From the NCBI GenBank assembly GCA_946800325.1, contig OX326959.1, positions 34,481,027-34,545,026 of the forward strand: a DNA stretch of 64,000 bases, in the 5' to 3' direction. The translations under genes and the position numbers were made by a program. Each line of letters starts with the position of its first letter. Position 1 is the stretch's first letter. Below the pieces are notes generated by a model. That model was not told the origin of the DNA. It was given only the letters and a program-made list of their open reading frames with translations, and ran no database searches. The DNA comes from Luzula sylvatica. Its lineage: Eukaryota; Streptophyta; Magnoliopsida; Poales; Juncaceae. Shown piece by piece: positions 22,701-36,649 of this stretch.

Positions 22701-25700
22701 TTCTAAAAAAGACCAAAATAGTTCTCTAAAATTATCAAAATACTTCATTTTTCATGTTGTTCTCAAAAAACTCCGGGATTGAAGACTAACACATACAAAT
22801 TTCTATTTTTCCTACTTTTTCCATAAAATCAAAAACTGAAGTCTAACACCTTAAAAAATATCAATTATCATTTTTTCTAAAAAAGACCAAAATAGTTCTC
22901 TAAAATGAGCAAAATACTTCAGTTTTCATGTTTTTCTCAAAAAACTCCGGGATTTAAGACTAACACATATAAATTTCTATTTGTCCAATTTTTTGCATAA
23001 AATCAAAAACTGAAGTCTAACACCTTCAAAAATATCAATTATCATTTTTTCTAAAAAAGAACAAAATAGTTCTCTAAAATGATCAAAATACTTCATTATT
23101 CATGTTTTTCTCAAAAAGTTCCGTGATTGAAGACTAACACATACAAATTTCTATTTTCCCAATTTTTTGCAAAAAATCAAAAACTGAAGTCTAACACCTT
23201 CAAAAATATCAATTATAATTTTTTCTAAAAAAGACCAAAATAGTTCTCAAAAATGAGCAAAATACTTCATTTTACATATTTTTCTCAAAAAACTCCGGGA
23301 TTGAAGACTAACACATACAAATTTCTATTTTTCCTACTTTTTCCATAAAATCAAAAACTGAAGTCTAACACCTTCAAAAATATCAATTATCATTTTTTCT
23401 AAAAAAGACCAAAATAGTTCTCTAAAATGAGCAAAATACTTTAGTTTTCATGTTTTTCTCAAAAAACTTCGTGATTGAAGACTAACACATACAAATTTCT
23501 ATTTTTCCTATTTTTTGCAAAAAATCAAAAACTGAAGTCTAACACCTTCAAAAATATCAATTATCATTTTTTCTAAAAAAGACCAAAATAGTTCTCTAAA
23601 ATGATCAAAATACTTCATTTTTCATGTTGTTCTCAAAAAACTCCGGGATTGAAGACTAACACATACAAATTTCTATTTTTCCAATTTTTTGCATAAAATC
23701 AAAAACTGAAGTCTAACACCTTCAAAAATATCAATTATCATTTTTTCTAAAAAAGACCAAAATAGTTCTCTAAAATTATCAAAATACTTCATTTTTCATG
23801 TTGTTCTCAAAAAACTCCGGGATTGAAGACTAACACATACAAATTTCTATTTTTCCAATTTTTTGCATAAAATCAAAAACTGAAGTCTAACACCTTCAAA
23901 AATATCAATTATCATTTTTTCTAAAAGAGTCCAAAATAGTTCTCTAAAATGAGCAAAATACTTCTGTTTTCATGTTTTTCTCAAAAAACTCCGGGATTGA
24001 AGACTAACACATACAAATTTCTATTTTTCCAATTTTTTTGCATAAAATCAAAAACTGAAGTCTAACACCTTCAAAAATATCAATTATCATTTGTTCTAAA
24101 AAAGACCAAAATAGTTCTCTAAAATGAGCAAAATACTTCATTTTTCATGTTTTTCTCAAAAAATTCCGGGATTGAAGACTAACACATACAAATTTCTATT
24201 TTTCCTATTTTTTGCATAAAATCAAAAACTGAAGTCAACACCTTCAAAAATATCAGTTTTCATTTTTTCTAAAAAAGACGAAAATAGTTCTCTAAAATGA
24301 GCAAAATACTTCATTTTTCATGTTTTTCTCAAAAAACTCCGGGATTGAAGACTAACACATACAAATTTCTATTTTTCCAATTTTTTGCATAAAATCAAAA
24401 ACTGAAGTCTAACACCTTCAAAAATATCAATTATCATTTTTTCTAAAAAAGACCAAAATAGTTCTCTAAAATGATCAAAATACTTCATTATTCATGTTTT
24501 TCTCAAAAAATTCCGTGATTGAAGACTAACACATACAAATTTCTATTTTCCCAATTTTTTGCACAAAATCAAAAACTGAAGTCTAACACCTTCAAAAATA
24601 TCAATTATCATTTTTTCTAAAAAAGACCAAAATAGTTCTCTAAAATGAGAAAAATACTTCTTTCATGTTTTTCTCAAAAAACTCCGGGATTGAAGACTAA
24701 CACATACAAATTTCTATTTTTCCTACTTTTTCCATAAAATCAAAAACTGAAGTCTAACACCTTCAAAAATAGCAATTATCATTTTTTCTAAAAAAGACCA
24801 AAATATATCTCTAAAATGAGCAAAATACTTCATTTTTCATGTTTGTCTCAAAAAATTCCGGGATTGAAGACTAACACATACAAATTTGTATTTTTCCTAT
24901 TTTTTTGCATAAAATCAAAAACTGAAGTCTAACACTTTCAAAAATATCAATTATCATTTTTTTCTAAAAAAGACCAAAATAGTTCTCTAAAATGAGCAAA
25001 ATACTTCATTTTTCATGTTTTTCTCAAAAAACTCCGGGATTGAAGACTAACACATACAAATTTCTATTTTTCCAATTTTTTGCATAAAATCAAAAACTGA
25101 TGTCTAACACCTTCAAAAATATCAATTATCATTTTTTCAAAAAAGGACCAAAATAGTTCTCTAAAATGATCAAAATACTTCATTATTCATGTTTTTCTCA
25201 AAAAATTCCGTGATTGAAGACTAACACATACAAATTTCTATTTTCCCAATTTTTTTGCAAAAAATCACAAACTGAAGTCTAACACCTTCTACAATATAAA
25301 TTATCTTTTTTTCTAAAAAACACCAAAATAGTTCTCTAAAATGAGCAAAATACTTCATTTTTCATGTTTTTCTCGAAAAACTCCGTGATTGAAGACAAAC
25401 ACATACAAATTTATATTTTTCCTATTTTTTGCATAAAATCAAAAACTGAAGTCTAACACCTTCAAAAATATCAATTATCATTTTTTCTACAAAAGACCAA
25501 CCTAGTTCTCTAAAATAAGCAAAATACTTCATTTTTAATGATTTTCTCAAAAAATTCCGTGATTGAAGACTAACACATACAAATTTCTATTTTTCCTACT
25601 TTTTCCATAAAATCAAAAACTGAAGTCTAACACCTTAAAAAATATCAATTATCATTTTTTCTAAAAAAGACCAAAATAGTTCTCTAAAATGAGCAAAATA

Positions 25701-28700
25701 CTTCAGTTTTCATGTTTTTCTCAAAAAACTCCGGGATTTAAGACTAACACATACAAATTTCTATTTGTCCAATTTTTTGCATAAAATCAAAAACTGAAGT
25801 CTAACACCTTCAAAAATATCAATTATCATTTTTTCTAAAAAAGAACAAAATAGTTCTCTAAAATGATCAAAATACTTCATTATTCATGTTTTTCTCAAAA
25901 AGTTCCGTGATTGAAGACTAACACATACAAATTTCTATTTTCCCAATTTTTTGCAAAAAATCAAAAACTGAAGTCTAACACCTTCAAAAATATCAATTAT
26001 AATTTTTTCTAAAAAAGACCAAAATAGTTCTCAAAAATGAGCAAAATACTTCATTTTTCATATTTTTCTCAAAAAACTCCGGGATTGAAGACTAACACAT
26101 ACAAATTTCTATTTTTCCTACTTTTTCCATAAAATCAAAAACTGAAGTCTAACACCAAAATAGTTCTCTAAAATAGTTCTCAAAAACTGAAGTCTAACCT
26201 TCAAAAATATTAATTATCATTTTTTCTAAGAAAGACCAAAATAGTTCTCTAAAATGAGCAAAATACTTCAGTTTTCATGTTTTTCTCAAAAAACTTCGTG
26301 ATTGAAGACTAACACATACAAATTTCTATTTTTCCTATTTTTTGCAAAAAATCAAAAACTGAAGTCTAACACCTTCAAAAATATCAATTATCATTTTTTC
26401 TAAAAAAGACCAAAATAGTTCTCAAAAATGATCAAAATACTTCATTTTTCATGTTGTTCTCAAAAAACTCCGGGATTGAAGACTAACACATACAAATTTC
26501 TATTTTTCCAATTTTTTGCATAAAATCAAAAACTGAAGTCTAACACCTTCAAAAATATCAATTATCATTTTTTCTAAAAAAGACCAAAATAGTTCTCTAA
26601 AATTATCAAAATACTTCATTTTTCATGTTGTTCTAAAAAAACTCCGGGATTGAAGACTAACACATACAAATTTCTATTTTTCCAATTTTTTGCATAAAAT
26701 CAAAAACTGAAGTCTAACACCTTCAAAAATATCAATTATCATTTTTTCTAAAAGAGTCCAAAATAGTTCTCTAAAATGAGCAAAATACTTCAGTTTTCAT
26801 GTTTTTCTCAAAAAACTCCGGGATTGAAGACTAACACATACAAATTTCTATTTTTCCAATTTTTTTGCATAAAATCAAAAACTGAAGTCTAACACCTTCA
26901 AAAATATCAATTATCATTTGTTCTAAAAAAGACCAAAATAGTTCTCTAAAATGAGCAAAATACTTCATTTTTCATGTTTTTCTCAAAAAATTCCGGGATT
27001 GAAGACTAACACATACAAATTTCTATTTTTCCTATTTTTTGCATAAAATCAAAAACTGAAGTCTAACACCTTCAAAAATATCAGTTTTCATTTTTTCTAA
27101 AAAAGACGAAAATAGTTCTCTAAAATGAGCAAAATACTTCATTTTTCATGTTTTTCTCAAAAAACTCCGGGATTGAAGACTAACACATACAAATTTCTAT
27201 TTTTCCAATTTTTTGCATAAAATCAAAAACTGAAGTCTAACACCTTCAAAAATATCAATTATCATTTTTTCTAAAAAAGACCAAAATAGTTCTCTAAAAT
27301 GATCAAAATACTTCATTATTCATGTTTTTCTCAAAAAATTCCGTTATTGAAGACTAACACATACAAATTTCTATTTTCCCAATTTTTTGCAAAAAATCAA
27401 AAACTGAAGTCTAACACCTTCCAAAATATCAACTATCATTTTTTCTAAAAAGTACCAAAATAGTTCTCTAAAATGAGCAAAATACTTCATTTTTCATGTT
27501 ATTCTCAAAAAATTCCGTGATTGAAGACTAACACATACAAATTTCTATTTTTCCAATATTTTGCAAAAAATCAAAAACTGAAGTCTAACACCTTCAAAAA
27601 TATCAATTATCATTTTTTCTAAAAAAGACCAAAATAGTTCTCTAAAATGAGCAAAATACTTCAGTTTTCATGTTTTTCTCAAAAAACTCCGGGATTTAAG
27701 ACTAACACATACAAATTTCTATTTGTCCAATTTTTTGCATAAAATCAAAAACTGAAGTCTAACACCTTCAAAAATATAAATTATCATTTTTTCTAAAAAA
27801 GAACAAAATAGTTCTCTAAAATGATCAAATACTTCATTATTCATGTTTTTCTCAAAAAGTTCCGTGATTGAAGACTAACACATACAAATTTCTATTTTCC
27901 CAATTTTTTGCAAAAAATCAAAAACTGAAGTCTAACACCTTCAAAAATATCAATTATCATTTTTTCTAAAAAAGACCAAAATAGTTCTCAAAAATGAGCA
28001 AAATACTTCATTTTTCATATTTTTCTCAAAAAACTCCGGGATTGAAGACTAACACATACAAATTTCTATTTTTCCTACTTTTTCCATAAAATCAAAAACT
28101 GAAGTCTAACACCTTCAAAAATATCAATTATCATTTTTTCTAAAAAAGACCAAAATAGTTCTCTAAAATGAGCAAAATACTTCAGTTTTCATGTTTTTCT
28201 CAAAAAACTTCGTGATTGAAGACTAACACATACAAATTTCTATTTTTCCTATTTTTTGCAAAAAATCAAAAACTGAAGTCTAACACCTTCAAAAATATCA
28301 ATTATCATTTTTTCTAAAAAAGACCAAAATAGTTCTCTAAAATGATCAAAATACTTCATTTTTCATGTTGTTCTCAAAAAACTCCGGGATTGAAGACTAA
28401 CACATACAAATTTCTATTTTTCCAATTTTTTGCATAAAATCAAAAACTGAAGTCTAACACCTTCAAAAATATCAATTATCATTTTTTCTAAAAAAGACCA
28501 AAATAGTTCTCTAAAATGATCAAAATACTTCATTATTCATGTTTTTCTCAAAAAATTCCGTTATTGAAGACTAACACATACAAATTTCTATTTTCCCAAT
28601 TTTTTGCAAAAAATCAAAAACTGAAGTCTAACACCTTCCAAAATATCAACTATCATTTTTTCTAAAAAGTACCAAAATAGTTCTCTAAAATGAGCAAAAT

Positions 28701-31170
28701 ACTTCATTTTTCATGTTATTCTCAAAAAATTCCGTGATTGAAGACTAACACATACAAATTTCTATTTTTCCAATATTTTGCAAAAAATCAAAAACTGAAG
28801 TCTAACACCTTCAAAAATATCAATTATCATTTTTTCTAAAAAAGACCAAAATAGTTCTCTAAAATGAGCAAAATACTTCAGTTTTCATGTTTTTCTCAAA
28901 AAACTCCGGGATTTAAGACTAACACATACAAATTTCTATTTGTCCAATTTTTTGCATAAAATCAAAAACTGAAGTCTAACACCTTCAAAAATATCAATTA
29001 TCATTTTTTCTAAAAAAGAACAAAATAGTTCTCTAAAATGATCAAAATACTTCATTATTCATGTTTTTCTCAAAAAGTTCCGTGATTGAAGACTAACACA
29101 TACAAATTTCTATTTTCCCAATTTTTTGCAAAAAATCAAAAACTGAAGTCTAACACCTTCCAAAATATCAACTATCATTTTTTCTAAAAAATACCAAAAT
29201 AGGTCTCTAAAATGAGCAAAATACTTCAGTTTTCATGTTTTTCTCAAAAAACTCCGGGATTTAAGACTAACACATACAAATTTCTATTTGTCCAATTTTT
29301 TGCATAAAATCAAAAACTGAAGTCTAACACCTTCAAAAATATCAATTATCATTTTTTCTAAAAAAGACCAAAATAGTTCTCTAAAATGAGCAAAATACTT
29401 CATTTTTCATGTTATTCTCAAAAAATTCCGTGATTGAAGACTAACACATACAAATTTCTATTTTTCCAATATTTTGCAAAAAATCAAAAACTGAAGTCTA
29501 ACACCTTCAAAAATATCAATTATCATTTTTTCTAAAAAAGACCAAAATAGTTCTCAAAAATGAGCAAAATACTTCATTTTTCATATTTTTCTCAAAAAAC
29601 TCCGGGATTGAAGACTAACACATACAAATTTCTATTTTTCCTACTTTTTCCATAAAATCAAAAACTGAAGTCTAACACCTTCAAAAATATCAATTATCAT
29701 TTTTTCTAAAAAAGACCAAAATAGTTCTCTAAAATGAGCAAAATACTTCAGTTTTCATGTTTTTCTCAAAAAACTTCGTGATTGAAGACTAACACATACA
29801 AATTTCTATTTTTCCTATTTTTTGCAAAAAATCAAAAACTGAAGTCTAACACCTTCAAAAATATCAATTATCATTTTTTCTAAAAAAGACCAAAATAGTT
29901 CTCTAAAATGATCAAAATACTTCATTTTTCATGTTGTTCTCAAAAAACTCCGGGATTGAAGACTAACACATACAAATTTCTATTTTTCCAATTTTTTGCA
30001 TAAAATCAAAAACTGAAGTCTAACACCTTCAAAAATATCAATTATCATTTTTTCTAAAAAAGACCAAAATAGTTCTCTAAAATGATCAAAAAACTTCATT
30101 TTTCATGTTGTTCTCAAAAAACTCCGGGATTGAAGACTAGCACATACAAATTTCTATTTTTCCAATTTTTTGCATAAAATCAAAAACTGAAGTCTAACAC
30201 CCTCAAAAATATCAATTATCATTTTTTCTAAAAGAGTCCAAACTAGTTCTCTAAAATGAGCAAAATACTTCAGTTTTCATGTTTTTCTCAAAAAACTCCG
30301 GGATTGAAGACTAACACATACAAATTTCTATTTTTCCAATTTTTTTGCATAAAATCAAAAACAGAAGTCTAACTCCTTCAAAAATATCAATTATCATTTG
30401 TTCTAAAAAAGACCAAAATAGTTCACTAAAATGAGCAAAATACTTCATTTTTCATGTTTTTCTCAAAAAATACTGGGATTGAAGACTAACACATACAAAT
30501 TTCTATTTTTCCTATTTTTTGCATAAAATCAAAAACTGAAGTCTAACACCTTCAAAAATATCAGTTTTCATTTTTTTAAAAAAGACGAAAATAGTTCTCT
30601 AAAATGAGCAAAATACTTCATTTTTCATGTTTTTCTCAAAAAACTCCGGGATTGAAGACTAACACATACAAATTTCTATTTTTCCAATTTTTTGCATAAA
30701 ATCAAAAACTGAAGTCTAACACCTTCAAAAATATCAATTATCATTTTTTCTAAAAAAGACCAAAATAGTTCTCTAAAATGATCAAAATACTTCATTATTC
30801 ATGTTTTTCTCAAAAAATTCCGTTATTGAAGACTAACACATACAAATTTCTATTTTCCCAATTTTTTGCAAAAAATCAAAAACTGAAGTCTAACACCTTC
30901 CAAAATATCAACTATCATTTTTTCTAAAAAATACCAAAATAGGTCTCTAAAATGAGCAAAATACTTCATTTTTCATGTTATTCTCAAAAAATTCCGTGAT
31001 TGAAGACTAACACATACAAATTTCTATTTTTCCAATATTTTGCAAAAAATCAAAAACTGAAGTCTAACACCTTCAAAAATATCAATTATCATTTTTTCTA
31101 AAAGAGTCCAAAATAATTCTCTAAAATGAGAAAAATACTTCAGTTTTCATGTTTGTCTCAAAAAATTCCG
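19800..31170 (+). repeat. Mixed higher-order region with many short exchanges
   Basis: No single period covers this stretch. The distinctive GATTTAAG monomer appears at 19,811, 21,559, 22,951, 25,735, 27,693, 28,910 and 29,258. The gaps are close to 10, 8, 16, 11, 7 and 2 monomers; the 11-monomer gap is 44 bp longer because of the rearrangement near 26,155. Two other markers recur irregularly, TCATGTTGTTCTC and the CATATTTTTCTC form. A six-base duplication (AAAAAC) extends one monomer near 20,390. About 780 bp at 27,160-27,940 recurs at 28,377-29,157 (offset 1,217; the CCGTTATTG monomer at 27,344 and 28,561). Confidence 0.75.
26140..26215 (+). repeat. Scrambled monomer with ~44 bp of rearranged satellite sequence
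   Basis: After AAGTCTAACACC the sequence jumps to AAAATAGTTCTCTAAAATAG, then TTCTC, then AAAAACTGAAGTCTAAC again, before resuming at CTTCAAAAATATTAATTATC. The jump joins ACACC to the AAAATAGTTC that normally follows GACC, so a short CC/ACC homology lies at the joint. The spacing of GATTTAAG monomers (25,735 to 27,693 = 1,958) is 44 bp more than 11 x 174. All the inserted bases come from the satellite itself. Confidence 0.85.
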
Positions 31171-33782
31171 GGATTGAAGACTAACACATACAAATTTGTA
31201 TTTTTCCTATTTTTTGCATAAAATCAAAAACTGAAGTCTAACACTTTCAAAAATATCAATTATCATTTTTTTCTAAAAAAGACCAAAATAGTTCTCTAAA
31301 ATGAGCAAAATACTTCATTTTTCATGTTTTTCTCAAAAAACTCTGGGATTGAAGACTAACACATACAAATTTCTATTTTTCCAATTTTTTGCATAAAATC
31401 AAAAACTGATGTCTAACACCTTCAAAAATATCAATTATCATTTTTTCAAAAAAGGACCAAAATAGTTCTCTAAAATGAGCAAAATACTTCAATATTCATG
31501 TTTTTCTCAAAAAACTCCGTGATTGAAGACTAACACATACAAATTTCTATTTTCCCAATTTTTTTGCAAAAAATCACAAACTGAAGTCTAACACCTTCTA
31601 CAATATAAATTATCTTTTTTTCTAAAAAACACCAAAATAGTTCTCTAAAATGAGCAAAATACTTCATTTTTCATGTTTTTCTCGAAAAACTCCGTGATTG
31701 AAGACAAACACATACAAATTTATATTTTTCCTATTTTTTGCATAAAATCAAAAACTGAAGTCTAACACCTTTAAAAATATCAATTATCATTTTTTCTACA
31801 AAAGACCAAACTAGTTCTCTAAAATAAGCAAAATACTTCATTTTTAATGATTTTCTCAAAAAATTCCGTGATTGAAGACTAACACATACAAATTTCTATT
31901 TTTCCTACTTTTTCCATAAAATCAAAAACTGAAGTCTAACACCTTAAAAAATATCAATTATATTTTTTCTAAAAAAGACCAAAATAGTTCTCTAAAATGA
32001 GCAAAATACTTCAGTTTTCATGTTTTTCTCAAAAAACTCCGGGATTTAAGACTAACACATACAAATTTCTATTTGTCCAATTTTTTGCATAAAATCAAAA
32101 ACTGAAGTCTAACACCTTCAAAAATATCAATTATCTTTTTTTCTAAAAAAGAACAAAATAGTTCTCTAAAATGATCAAAATACTTCATTATTCATGTTTT
32201 TCTCAAAAAGTTCCGTGATTGAAGACTAACACATACAAATTTCTATTTTCCCAATTTTTTGCAAAAAATCAAAAACTGAAGTCTAACACCTTCAAAAATA
32301 TCAATTATAAATTTTTCTAAAAAAGACCAAAATAGTTCTCAAAAATGAGCAAAATACTTCATTTTTCATATTTTTCTCAAAAAACTCCGGGATTGAAGAC
32401 TAACACATACAAATTTCTATTTTTCCTACTTTTTCCATAAAATCAAAAACTGAAGTCTAACACCTTCAAAAATATCAATTATCATTTTTTCTAAAAAAGA
32501 CCAAAATAGTTCTCTAAAATGAGCAAAATACTTCAGTTTTCATGTTTTTCTCAAAAAACTTCGTGATTGAAGACTAACACATACAAATTTCTATTTTTCC
32601 TATTTTTTGCAAAAAATCAAAAACTGAAGTCTTACACCTTCAAAAATATCAATTATCATTTTTTCTAAAAAAGACCAAAATAGTTCTCTAAAATGATCAA
32701 AATACTTCATTTTTCATGTTGTTCTAAAAAAACTCCGGGATTGAAGACTAACACATACAAATTTCTATTTTTCCAATTTTTTGCATAAAATCAAAAACTG
32801 AAGTCTAACACCTTCAAAAATATCAATTATCATTTTTTCTAAAAAAGACCAAAATAGTTCTCTAAAATTATCAAAATACTTCATTTTTCATGTTGTTCTC
32901 AAAAAACTCCGGGATTGAAGACTAACACATACAAATTTCTATTTTTCCAATTTTTTGCATAAAATCAAAAACTGAAGTCTAACACCTTCAAAAATATCAA
33001 TTATCATTTTTTCTAAAAGAGTCCAAAATAGTTCTCTAAAATGAGCAAAATACTTCAGTTTTCATGTTTTTCTCAAAAAACTCCTGGATTGAAGACTAAC
33101 ACATACAAATTTCTATTTTTCCAATTTTTTTGCATAAAATCAAAAACTGAAGTCTAACACCTTCAAAAATATCAATTATCATTTGTTCTAAAAAAGACCA
33201 AAATAGTTCTCTAAAATGAGGAAAATACTTCATTTTTCATGTTTTTCTCAAAAAATTCCGGGATTGAAGACTAACACATACAAATTTCTATTTTTCCTAT
33301 TTTTTGCATAAAATCAAAAACTGAAGTCTAACACCTTCAAAAATATCAGTTTTCATTTTTTCTAAAAAAGACGAAAATAGTTCTCTAAAATGAGCAAAAT
33401 ACTTCATTTTTCATGTTTTTCTCAAAAAACTCCGGGATTGAAGACTAACACATACAAATTTCTATTTTTCCAATTTTTTGCATAAAATCAAAAACTGAAG
33501 TCTAACACCTTCAAAAATATCAATTATCATTTTTTCTAAAAAAGACCAAAATAGTTCTCTAAAATGATCAAAATACTTCATTATTCATGTTTTTCTCAAA
33601 AAATTCCGTTATTGAAGACTAACACATACAAATTTCTATTTTCCCAATTTTTTGCAAAAAATCAAAAACTGAAGTCTAACACCTTCCAAAATATCAAGTA
33701 TCATTTTTTCTAAAAAATACCAAAATAGTTCTCTAAAATGAGCAAAATACTTCATTTTTCATGTTATTCTCAGAAAATTCCG
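31170..33782 (+). repeat. 15-monomer tandem duplication (2,612 bp), copy 1
   Basis: ACACCTTCTACAATATAAAT at 31,591 recurs at 34,203, and the GATTTAAG monomer at 32,043 recurs at 34,655; both offsets are 2,612. The two copies look almost identical and share rare states such as CACCTTTAAAAATATC, a monomer reading TTATATTTTTTC, and AACTCTGGGATTG, where the conserved CpG is lost. Differences seen: GTTCTAAAAAAACTCC here against GTTCTCAAAAAACTCC, and CTCCTGGATTG near 33,083 against CTCCGGGATTG. Confidence 0.9.
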
Positions 33783-36395
33783 TGATTGAAGACTAACACA
33801 TACAAATTTGTATTTTTCCTATTTTTTGCATAAAATCAAAAACTGAAGTCTAACACTTTCAAAAATATCAATTATCATTTTTTTCTAAAAAAGACCAAAA
33901 TAGTTCTCTAAAATGAGCAAAATACTTCATTTTTCATGTTTTTCTCAAAAAACTCTGGGATTGAAGACTAACACATACAAATTTCTATTTTTCCAATTTT
34001 TTGCATAAAATCAAAAACTGATGTCTAACACCTTCAAAAATATCAATTATCATTTTTTCAAAAAAGGACCAAAATAGTTCTCTAAAATGAGCAAAATACT
34101 TCAATATTCATGTTTTTCTCAAAAAACTCCGTGATTGAAGACTAACACATACAAATTTCTATTTTCCCAATTTTTTTGCAAAAAATCACAAACTGAAGTC
34201 TAACACCTTCTACAATATAAATTATCTTTTTTTCTAAAAAACACCAAAATAGTTCTCTAAAATGAGCAAAATACTTCATTTTTCATGTTTTTCTCGAAAA
34301 ACTCCGTGATTGAAGACAAACACATACAAATTTATATTTTTCCTATTTTTTGCATAAAATCAAAAACTGAAGTCTAACACCTTTAAAAATATCAATTATC
34401 ATTTTTTCTACAAAAGACCAAACTAGTTCTCTAAAATAAGCAAAATACTTCATTTTTAATGATTTTCTCAAAAAATTCCGTGATTGAAGACTAACACATA
34501 CAAATTTCTATTTTTCCTACTTTTTCCATAAAATCAAAAACTGAAGTCTAACACCTTAAAAAATATCAATTATATTTTTTCTAAAAAAGACCAAAATAGT
34601 TCTCTAAAATGAGCAAAATACTTCAGTTTTCATGTTTTTCTCAAAAAACTCCGGGATTTAAGACTAACACATACAAATTTCTATTTGTCCAATTTTTTGC
34701 ATAAAATCAAAAACTGAAGTCTAACACCTTCAAAAATATCAATTATCTTTTTTTCTAAAAAAGAACAAAATAGTTCTCTAAAATGATCAAAATACTTCAT
34801 TATTCATGTTTTTCTCAAAAAGTTCCGTGATTGAAGACTAACACATACAAATTTCTATTTTCCCAATTTTTTGCAAAAAATCAAAAACTGAAGTCTAACA
34901 CCTTCAAAAATATCAATTATAAATTTTTCTAAAAAAGACCAAAATAGTTCTCAAAAATGAGCAAAATACTTCATTTTTCATATTTTTCTCAAAAAACTCC
35001 GGGATTGAAGACTAACACATACAAATTTCTATTTTTCCTACTTTTTCCATAAAATCAAAAACTGAAGTCTAACACCTTCAAAAATATCAATTATCATTTT
35101 TTCTAAAAAAGACCAAAATAGTTCTCTAAAATGAGCAAAATACTTCAGTTTTCATGTTTTTCTCAAAAAACTTCGTGATTGAAGACTAACACATACAAAT
35201 TTCTATTTTTCCTATTTTTTGCAAAAAATCAAAAACTGAAGTCTTACACCTTCAAAAATATCAATTATCATTTTTTCTAAAAAAGACCAAAATAGTTCTC
35301 TAAAATGATCAAAATACTTCATTTTTCATGTTGTTCTCAAAAAACTCCGGGATTGAAGACTAACACATACAAATTTCTATTTTTCCAATTTTTTGCATAA
35401 AATCAAAAACTGAAGTCTAACACCTTCAAAAATATCAATTATCATTTTTTCTAAAAAAGACCAAAATAGTTCTCTAAAATTATCAAAATACTTCATTTTT
35501 CATGTTGTTCTCAAAAAACTCCGGGATTGAAGACTAACACATACAAATTTCTATTTTTCCAATTTTTTGCATAAAATCAAAAACTGAAGTCTAACACCTT
35601 CAAAAATATCAATTATCATTTTTTCTAAAAGAGTCCAAAATAGTTCTCTAAAATGAGCAAAATACTTCAGTTTTCATGTTTTTCTCAAAAAACTCCGGGA
35701 TTGAAGACTAACACATACAAATTTCTATTTTTCCAATTTTTTTGCATAAACTCAAAAACTGAAGTCTAACACCTTCAAAAATATCAATTATCATTTGTTC
35801 TAAAAAAGACCAAAATAGTTCTCTAAAATGAGGAAAATACTTCATTTTTCATGTTTTTCTCAAAAAATTCCGGGATTGAAGACTAACACATACAAATTTC
35901 TATTTTTCCTATTTTTTGCATAAAATCAAAAACTGAAGTCTAACACCTTCAAAAATATCAGTTTTCATTTTTTCTAAAAAAGACGAAAATAGTTCTCTAA
36001 AATGAGCAAAATACTTCATTTTTCATGTTTTTCTCAAAAAACTCCGGGATTGAAGACTAACACATACAAATTTCTATTTTTCCAATTTTTTGCATAAAAT
36101 CAAAAACTGAAGTCTAACACCTTCAAAAATATCAATTATCATTTTTTCTAAAAAAGACCAAAATAGTTCTCTAAAATGATCAAAATACTTCATTATTCAT
36201 GTTTTTCTCAAAAAATTCCGTTATTGAAGACTAACACATACAAATTTCTATTTTCCCAATTTTTTGCAAAAAATCAAAAACTGAAGTCTAACACCTTCCA
36301 AAATATCAAGTATCATTTTTTCTAAAAAATACCAAAATAGTTCTCTAAAATGAGCAAAATACTTCATTTTTCATGTTATTCTCAGAAAATTCCGT
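33783..36395 (+). repeat. 15-monomer tandem duplication (2,612 bp), copy 2
   Basis: This is the direct tandem partner of 31,170-33,782. The joint lies at TTATTCTCAGAAAATTCCGTG near 33,775, and the same sequence occurs near 36,388 at the right end of this copy, as expected for a tandem duplication by unequal exchange. A private change is GCATAAACTCAAAAAC near 35,750. Confidence 0.9.
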
Positions 36396-36649
36396 GATTG
36401 AAGACTAACACATACAAATTTCTATTTTTCCAATATTTTGCAAAAAATCAAAAACTGAAGTCTAACACCTTCAAAAATATCAATTATCATTTTTTCTAAA
36501 AAAGACCAAAATAGTTCTCTAAAATGAGCAAAATATTCAGTTTTCATGTTTTTCTCAAAAAACTCCGGGATTTAAGACTAACACATACAAATTTCTATTT
36601 GTCCAATTTTTTGCATAAAATCAAAAACTGAAGTCTAACACCTTCAAAA

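Noticed and set aside
31170..36395. Assembly artefact as the sole cause of the near-identical duplication
   Set aside because: It cannot be excluded, but the two copies differ at several separate bases (near 32,710, 33,083 and 35,750), which a simple false duplication of one sequence would not give. Kept as a real feature with a read-depth check suggested.
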